DNA of 64,000 nucleotides from Platynereis dumerilii (lineage: Eukaryota; Annelida; Polychaeta; Phyllodocida; Nereididae): contig JAPTHN010000011.1 in the NCBI GenBank assembly GCA_026936325.1, positions 37,358,629 through 37,422,628 on the forward strand, written 5' to 3'. This document shows positions 57,819 through 64,000 of this stretch, piece by piece (within the stretch, counting starts at the first letter, position 1; every line of letters begins with the position of its first letter). The translations under genes were made by a program, and so were the position numbers. The notes beneath the pieces were generated by a model. The model was not told where the DNA came from, did no database searches, and saw nothing but the letters and a program-made list of their open reading frames with translations.

Positions 57819-59560
57819 TGTGTGTGTGTTTATGCTTTACATCTCATCAGCACCTTGTTGGGCTATTTAGAGACATCCTTGGTTTGTATCAAGGGAGTTG
57901 ATAATTCAGTTAGATTGTTGTTTGTTAGTTATTTTGTTTTTCCTGTCTTTGTCTCTGTGTTTGTTTGTTTTTGAATCAATTTCAGAGCAACCGCCAAGAA
58001 GTCATGATGAATCAAAACAATAAGGGTTCCATAAAAACCGTCTGTGAAATCCACAGGCTTTCAATCATTTACCACCACAGCTCTATGTCCTGCATGATAC
58101 TGGCCTCTTTAAACAGTACAAGGAAGGTGGGAAAGTCTGGGCAATTCCCTTGAATCAGCCACCCTGCACCCCATTGGCATAACATTACTGCAGGGTGGTC
58201 GATTCAGGGGACTTTCCTACCTTGGTGTATCTGTACCACTGGTAGTGGTCTAGTGCAGAACTGCTGTGAACAATTGTGATGCCTGTGGTGAAATCATACT
58301 GAGTGACCAAATCAAGTACATCTTTTTTTATTGCATGACTGTACATTTTTTGTATAGTGCGCTCCATCAGTTTCTCGGCCATTTTTTGAAAGCCAGACAT
58401 TGGTTCAAGATGTGCAACTGCCAGATTCAGTATCTTTGTACAAACATTGGTCGTTGAATGTCTCCATTTGGTACTCTTCTTTGTTGGAAACGGTGGAGAT
58501 ATTCTCTGTATGTGATCTGATCTGGTACTGCCCTGTCCTTTCCTTTGTCAACGGGTTGTCGTTCCTTTTCGTCAATTTCTTTCTTTTATTCTGCTTTCTT
58601 GTCTGGTGAATGGTCTTCCCTTACTTCCTCTTGACTCTCGGCTGTTTCTGCCTCCCGTGGATTCTCTGGACCGTCTTCCTTTTCTGCTTCCTGTGGAACC
58701 TCCAGAATCTGTTCCTTTTCTGCCTCTTCATCTTCTGCTTCCATGGATTCATTGTCGGGTGTTGTGCTTCTGTCATCATCCGAGACTTCATTTTCCTCTT
58801 TTGTGTCTGTTTTAGTTGCGTGTTCTTCATCCATTGCCACCTCAGGAGGAGCTGTGGTACCAGCGGACGGGTTTCGATGTTCAAAGTCCGCCTGGGAAGT
58901 AAGCCGTTGTGTGGTGGTTGTTGTCGGTGGAGTGGATTGCTCATTTGTTCTTCCCCAGTGTCTGTTTGTGTCGTCTGTGTTCTCTGTGAGTTGTTGGTGT
59001 GATCTGTTGATGCTGTGTTCTTCGAGTTGTACCCTGCGTCTTGGTGTTGCACGATGTTGAGGTTGTAGATATCCCGCCATGTCCGCATAGCTGGGAATTC
59101 CTGAGTGCTGGTCCACGATCTTTCTCGCCTCCGGAACAGATATGGCTTTGGTTGCCTTCAATGTGAAGATTTCTTTTTCCTTTGTCCACTGTTTACACGT
59201 TTTGCTGTAAGAGGGATGATCCTCCTTACAGTTGACACAAAGAGGAGGGGATGAGCAAGGTTGTTCTTTGGATTGGATGTGGTCCTGGGATCCACAGTGT
59301 CCACAAACTTCTTGTCGTCGGCACCACTTGCTCAGATGACCGAAACGTTGACATTTGAAACATCGTACCTTACATTGCTCCCACACAATTCCAACACTAT
59401 CAGGAATAGTAGTGTCTGAAAAGGTCAATATAAGCAGCTCTTGATTATCTCTCTTTGGTATGCGGTGGAAAAGTATGACATCAGTGAAGGTTTCAAACCA
59501 CTCTTGTAAGTCCTCGCCAGAATTTAAATAGCTAAGTGAGGAGAAAACCACCTCCTTACA
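57819..59560 (-). mobile_element. 5'-truncated ORF1-only LINE relative D
   Basis: The same family as element C: the tail TAGCCCAACAAGGTGCTGAT then a CA repeat at the 3' end, and ORF1 homology up to about 59,555, where similarity stops without the 5'UTR. No clear target duplication. A 110-bp foldback (58,118-58,230; inner arms CCACCCTGCA and TGCAGGGTGG) is inserted in its 3' part. Confidence 0.8.
58586..59551 (-). pseudogene. Truncated ORF1 of element D, 321 codons
   Basis: Homologous to residues 119 onward of the element C protein, beginning VFSSLSYLNSGEDLQEWF. It has lost the segment with YIPNPRRCYK, so the first knuckle begins CFKCQRFGHLSKWC straight after CKVR. Two further knuckles, an FPEARK-like motif (VPEARKIVDQHSG) and a Glu-rich tail remain. 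The frame ends at 58,586 in the linker; sequence related to the C-terminal domain of element C continues beyond the stop in other frames and is interrupted by a foldback. It has no N-terminus and is not a working gene. Confidence 0.75.
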
Positions 59561-61330
59561 AGACGATACCTGGGGACCATTAGGGCGTATCTACGAACAG
59601 GATACTTGGGGACCATTAGGGCGTATCTGCAAGCTAGATACCCGAGGACCATTAGGGCGTATCTGCGATTATCCCATGTCTATGCACATTTTCTCCCCGA
59701 TACTGTGTTTTTCCCTGGGCAATACAGCAGGGAAAAAATCAGTATAGGGGAGAAAAAGCAGTATATGTCACCTGACCTGTATACTCCCTGTAATTACAGG
59801 GAATATACTGAAAACAACTAATCAGAGAGCAGTATTCAGACACACCCCCACAAATCTGGTATAGCGTCTCAACCTGTGCTGCTGCTCAGCATCTTTTCTT
59901 GAAGTTTTGACGACACAAAAAAATGAACAGTCTTTTCCATTTTTAGAAGGATCTATTAGGGCTAGAGACTAGCGGTTTGAAGCATTAGATCCAGAAGAAA
60001 AAAATGCATTAGACTGGTGCAGTTTTGACTTTCTATTTGGTATAGAAAATTTTCCAAAGCGATTTTCGGGAAATTCGTTAAGTTTTTCCAAAATGACTTT
60101 GTTGTACAAATACTGATTTTAAAAAAAATCCGTCGTGATGAGGACCCCTTTTTATTTTGTTATATTGTTTTAGACAGTATTTTGCAACACATGACAAAGT
60201 AATGCTGTTAAATTCTGCTGATTGGTATAGTTCCAGCTATCTTGTTCATTGATTTCAGAAACGTTTTTCTGCATTCCACTGCCGTTTTATTTAATTACTC
60301 TCGATCTAATCAACCCAGATGTATAAAAGTTAGCATATATTGTTAAACATATAGTATAGATTTCAAATCCAAAATTTGAAGACGATATCTCAAAAACTCT
60401 TGCCACAAAAAAATCATAACTGAAACAAGAATTTTCACTTCAAGCGTAAAATCGCTTATTTGAGTCAACGTTTTTTTTAGTTCCATGGCCGTTTTATTTA
60501 ATATCTCAGGACCTGAATACAGCAGAGCTATGAAATTCTCCAGTACTTTCTTACATATAGTATAGATTACAAATCCAAATTTGCAAGGCGATATCTTAAA
60601 AACTCTTGCCACAAAAAAATCATAAGTGAAACAAGAATTTTCAGTTCAAGCGTAAAATCACTGATTTGAGTCAACGTTATTTTCAGTTCCATGGCCATTA
60701 GATCTTATATCTCAGGACCTGAAAGCAGCAGACCTATTAAATTCTCCAGTACTTTCCTACATATAGTACAGATTACAAATCCAAAATGTCAAGGCGATAT
60801 CTCAAAAACTAAAGCCAAAATAAAATCATAAGTGAAACAAGAATTTTCAGTTCAATCGTAAAATCATAGATTTGCATCGACGTTTTTTTATTTAGTTCCA
60901 TGGCCGTTTTTTACTTTATATCTCAAAAATGTGCCTAGACATGGGATAAAAAGGTTATACCATGGGTAGGTGCAGTACATCCCTGGTATACTCCCCTCGA
61001 CCCCAGTATATTCCCTCGACCCTTCGGGTCTCGGGAATATACTGGGGTCTCGGGGAGTATACCGGGGATGTACTGCACCTACCCATGGTATAACCTCATA
61101 AAATGGCCAAAATGAGTTGCTTGTACCAGTGTAATCAGAAGAATTTGTTCTTTCTACTCTCTGAAGCTTGTAGTGCTACCATTAATAATAGTCAATCTAT
61201 ACAAGGGCGTATCTGCATCTCAACAGAATTTTGGGGACCATTAGGGCGTATCTACATGTTGCGCAGATACACCCTAATAATATTGCCAATGGGGCTAAGA
61301 TTTTCTGGGTGCCAAGGGCATATCTACAAG
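59560..61330. repeat. GGGCGTATCT repeat region with a 195-bp tandem repeat
   Basis: The left end has three copies of GGGGACCATTAGGGCGTATC spaced about 40-45 bp. The same word returns near 61,230, with an inverted AGATACACCCTAAT just after. Between them, about 60,290-60,900 holds three diverged copies of a roughly 195-bp unit (AGTTCCATGGCCGTTTTATT ... CAAGGCGATATCTCAAAAAC). Recurrence at both ends suggests one transposon-like unit of about 1.7 kb, but its exact ends are unclear. Confidence 0.5.
60953..61095. repeat. 70-bp-arm palindrome
   Basis: GGTTATACCATGGGTAGGTG at the left mirrors CACCTACCCATGGTATAACC at the right. The arms are about 70 bp with about five mismatches and a loop of only three bases (TTC at about 61,023). 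Confidence 0.9.
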
Positions 61331-62340
61331 GAAAACATAATTATTGTGATCAGTAATAGTACAGTCCTCAGTAATCAACAAAATTTGATCATGCGTGGGA
61401 GATTAACTGTAGGGCTTTAAAGTTAACAAATTATACATTATACGTTTTTACACATTGGTATAACAGTGAAGTAGTAGTTCTTGCTGGCATTACAGCATCC
61501 AAAATATAATATTAAGACGAATTATTCATTAAAAACAATTTTTTGTATATATGCCTCTGTAATTTCCGAAATGTAATGCCTTTTTGGAAAAAGAGAGTTA
61601 CATTCCTGAATATTAGAGATCAATTGTGTTTTGCTTGCTAAGTTAGACCTGCTTCGTTTCTAGGTATAACACAAGTTCCATGTAAATTTACTGTTTAAAG
61701 ATTGTAAGCCTAATGTTTTAAATAAGTTTAGTATAGAAATAAGGGGCTTTTGGAGTTAAGATGTTAGCAGAGGGTGCAACAGAAATTTCTTCATGTACAC
61801 ATAATTTCATTTCTACCAAAAATGTCAAAGCAAAGCCAAACTATAAGTTTTACTTGCACAAGACAAAGATATTTTCTGAGCATGCGTGCATGCTGTGTTT
61901 CTAAGCTTTATGTGAAATAACTAAAACACTGTTTTGTTTTTTAATCAAGAAATTACCAAAACTAAAAGATAGTGTTCATGCTACCTTGAACCTTCGAGAA
62001 AGCAAAACGTTTGTAACCTTTTAGTTCCTGATCAGTATGATTGAATGTGTGAAGTGGCAACCTTTCCAACTTATGGGGTATTGCCCGTGACAGACTATCT
62101 GGAATTTGTTAGTACCTTAAAACAATTCCAAAAATCTTAATACACACTCACATTGAAAGGATATAGTTTTTTGTTTTAAAAATTGTTAGTGTCGAAAGTA
62201 GAGTCTCTTCGAATATTATCACTCTGTGTAGAACATTGTGAGCTAATTGATTTTGCAGTAGCACAGGGGTAGGAAATACCCAAATTTAGTAGCACGTACC
62301 AGTCTTACAGTTTAATTGATTTATTACCAAAATCAAAATT

Positions 62341-62635
62341 GGGTTCCCCCGTAGCCTAATTGGTAAGTGCGGTTGTCAACTGGCTTTGAGGGCGTGGGTT
62401 CAAATCTCACCCCGGGAACTCATTTTAGTCCGAGCCCATGGGACTTTAAATGGAGACGGGTTGTATCCAGTATTCTATGCTGGGGCAACTGAAAGACCCT
62501 GGGCATCCCTGAATTAATAGGGTATGTGCCAGACTCTCAGTCTTCTCATCTCATCATCATATGGCGGTCGCTTGCCTCGATATAGCCCACTAAGGTGCTG
62601 CAGAGGCGTAAAACACAAACAAACAAACAAACAAA
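62341..62635 (+). mobile_element. tRNA-derived SINE with LINE B 3' tail, intact, 14-bp TSD
   Basis: The head GGTTCCCCCGTAGCCTAATT has an A box, and GGGTTCAAATCTCACC is the B box, so it would be transcribed by RNA polymerase III. A body domain (TTTAGTCCGAGCCCATGGGA) follows. The last 60 or so bases are CCTCGATATAGCCCACTAAG, GTGCTGCAGAGGCGT and AAACACAAAC then an AAAC repeat, nearly identical to the 3' end of LINE B. A perfect duplication CCAAAATCAAAATT flanks it (62327-62340, 62636-62649). Confidence 0.92.
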
Positions 62636-63037
62636 CCAAAATCAAAATTCGAAGAATTACACAAATTAATATTTTAAGAACCTATTTCACAGCTATACAC
62701 TATCACAGCCTCTAATGACATGCAACACGAGGAACATTGATATTTCAGCTTATGGGGAAATGTCTGGAATGTTGGACAAATCAATTTTTTAACTGATTTT
62801 AGTTTTTGACATGTTAAAAGTGTGTTTTTGACTGAAAATGAATCTGCAGATACATATTAGTATTCAATATGCGATGTGGCTCGACTGTAGTCGAAGTTCC
62901 TTCAATAGTTGTCAGCTGAAGGAGTTGTTGTGTCTGTTGGCTGTTCCTTGTCTTGAGGAGAAAGAAAGAGAGTGAGAGAAAATTAGCTTTATTTAGCACA
63001 TTTGCATGAAGTTTTACATTTATTTCATACCTGAGAT

Positions 63038-63970
63038 AGGGGAGACCGGGGTTAGTTGAATCGCCAATTTTTTGTCGCATTCTACTGAGTTTATGGTAGT
63101 AGATACAGGTACAATATTTTACAGTATTCACCTCAACATTCCATGGAACAACTTTGTTTAAAATATTGACAATTTCTCACTATGAGCTTGAAAGTACCAC
63201 GAGACCAAGTGTTTCAACTAACGCCGGGGTTGGGGTTAGTTGAAACACTTGGTCTCGTGGTACTTTCAAAAAGTTTGTTCAATAAACAATTATAATACAA
63301 CAACTGATTCCTAAATAGCAATTAGGTTTAACATTAGGAATTACGTATATCAGAATTTAATACAAAGGTATAGCAAGCAGCAATATCAAACTTGAAAGAA
63401 AATGTTGAAATCTATGGAAATAATGAGATGGTTATGTAGTATGAAAAGTAATTCAGACAGTAATGTTAACTGAGAAGAAAGATCTTTGTAAGGAGACAAG
63501 TTAATGGGGAAATGGCTTTTTGGATGCTGTCTCTTTCATGCATTGTATTAAACCGTGAACGCTTCATTACAATGTCAGCAAATGGCCGGCTTGGCTGCTG
63601 GTAATAACTCGGTTATTGAAATGACCAGTGCAAAAGCCTATCTCTTTCTGCTTTAAGACACTGATATTGTATAAATAAATATAGTATATTGTTGCCTGAA
63701 GAAAATAACACTCTTGGGCTACTGTTCAACGCTATCGTTTAGCAATTAAGGCTTCTTCAAAGGGCTGCCTGGGTATTTCAGCAGGCACTCATCCTATTTC
63801 CTTTTTTCTGATGTATGTTATTTGAGCAAAAAACACCAATAGGATCAAACTATACAATGCTGTAATGATTATTTAGTTTGCTGTTAATAACGAGACTTTG
63901 CATAGCATTGCTTCAGTGTTTCAACTAACCCCACAAAAAACGCTTCAACTAGCCCCAACCCATCTAGACC
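63038..63970. mobile_element. Foldback element with GGGGTTAGTTGAA termini
   Basis: GACCGGGGTTAGTTGAA near 63,044 is mirrored by TTCAACTAGCCCCAACC near 63,944, with another TTTCAACTAACCCC at 63,920. Inside, arms 63189-63222 and 63235-63268 form a perfect 34-bp inverted repeat (TGAAAGTACCACGAGACCAA ...) with a 12-base loop. No ORF of note. Confidence 0.6.
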
Positions 63971-64000
63971 GGCAGCCCAGGGGCTCTAGCCTAGTCGAAC

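Overview
The window is animal nuclear DNA: AT-rich, intron-bearing, and crowded with transposons. Four host genes are supported by exon structure and homology. All look like genes of a marine invertebrate. NAMPT and ERH are animal-wide, a Fuseless-type membrane protein is absent from vertebrates as far as I know, and the I/Nimb-type LINEs with tRNA-derived SINEs are of a kind common in molluscs and other marine invertebrates. I lean to a mollusc or another lophotrochozoan, but the sequence alone does not settle it.

Layout. (1) 0-2.44 kb, minus: the first two coding exons of NAMPT; the rest lies beyond base 1. (2) 2.44-2.66 kb: a compact shared promoter between NAMPT and ERH. (3) 2.66-13.78 kb, plus: complete ERH, whose first coding exon is the ATG alone. 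Its 9.2-kb first intron holds a 5.5-kb nest of DNA transposons, CTAGGTGACA-type repeat islands and a 127-bp satellite. (4) 14.95-15.53 kb, minus: an unrecognised single-pass membrane protein. (5) 16.3-23.8 kb, plus: a METTL24-like type II membrane protein with two tandem methyltransferase-like domains. (6) 24.6-30.9 kb, minus: a Fuseless-like eight-pass protein with a probable 3.3-kb 3'UTR. (7) 31-64 kb: a transposon-rich region with no recognised host gene, apart from a CRE-rich promoter-like stretch near 33 kb.

The transposon-rich half is the most informative part. One LINE (37,312-42,941) is full length, with ORF1, ORF2 (endonuclease, reverse transcriptase, RNase H), both ends and a perfect 14-bp target-site duplication. 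Two more insertions (33,414-34,923 and 47,549-49,988) have the same kind of 5' end, the same kind of 3' tail and perfect 14-bp duplications, but carry only an ORF1 gene. A third relative (57.8-59.6 kb) is 5'-truncated. A tRNA-derived SINE (62,341-62,635) ends in nearly the same 3' tail as the full-length LINE, and a 61-bp insertion at 16,943 consists of little but a tail. The tail folds into a stem whose base pairs covary between copies, so it looks like the RNA handle read by the LINE reverse transcriptase. One autonomous element, several ORF1-only elements, a SINE and a bare tail therefore appear to share one replication machinery.

Other repeats: a 3.2-kb minisatellite with a 19-bp unit (52.0-55.25 kb) that keeps many long false ORFs open, a 1.6-kb terminal-inverted-repeat element with about sixteen CACGTG sites (56.0-57.6 kb), several hAT-like MITEs, two strong palindromes, and a decayed Ty3/gypsy pol fossil interrupted by other insertions (about 44.8-51.35 kb).
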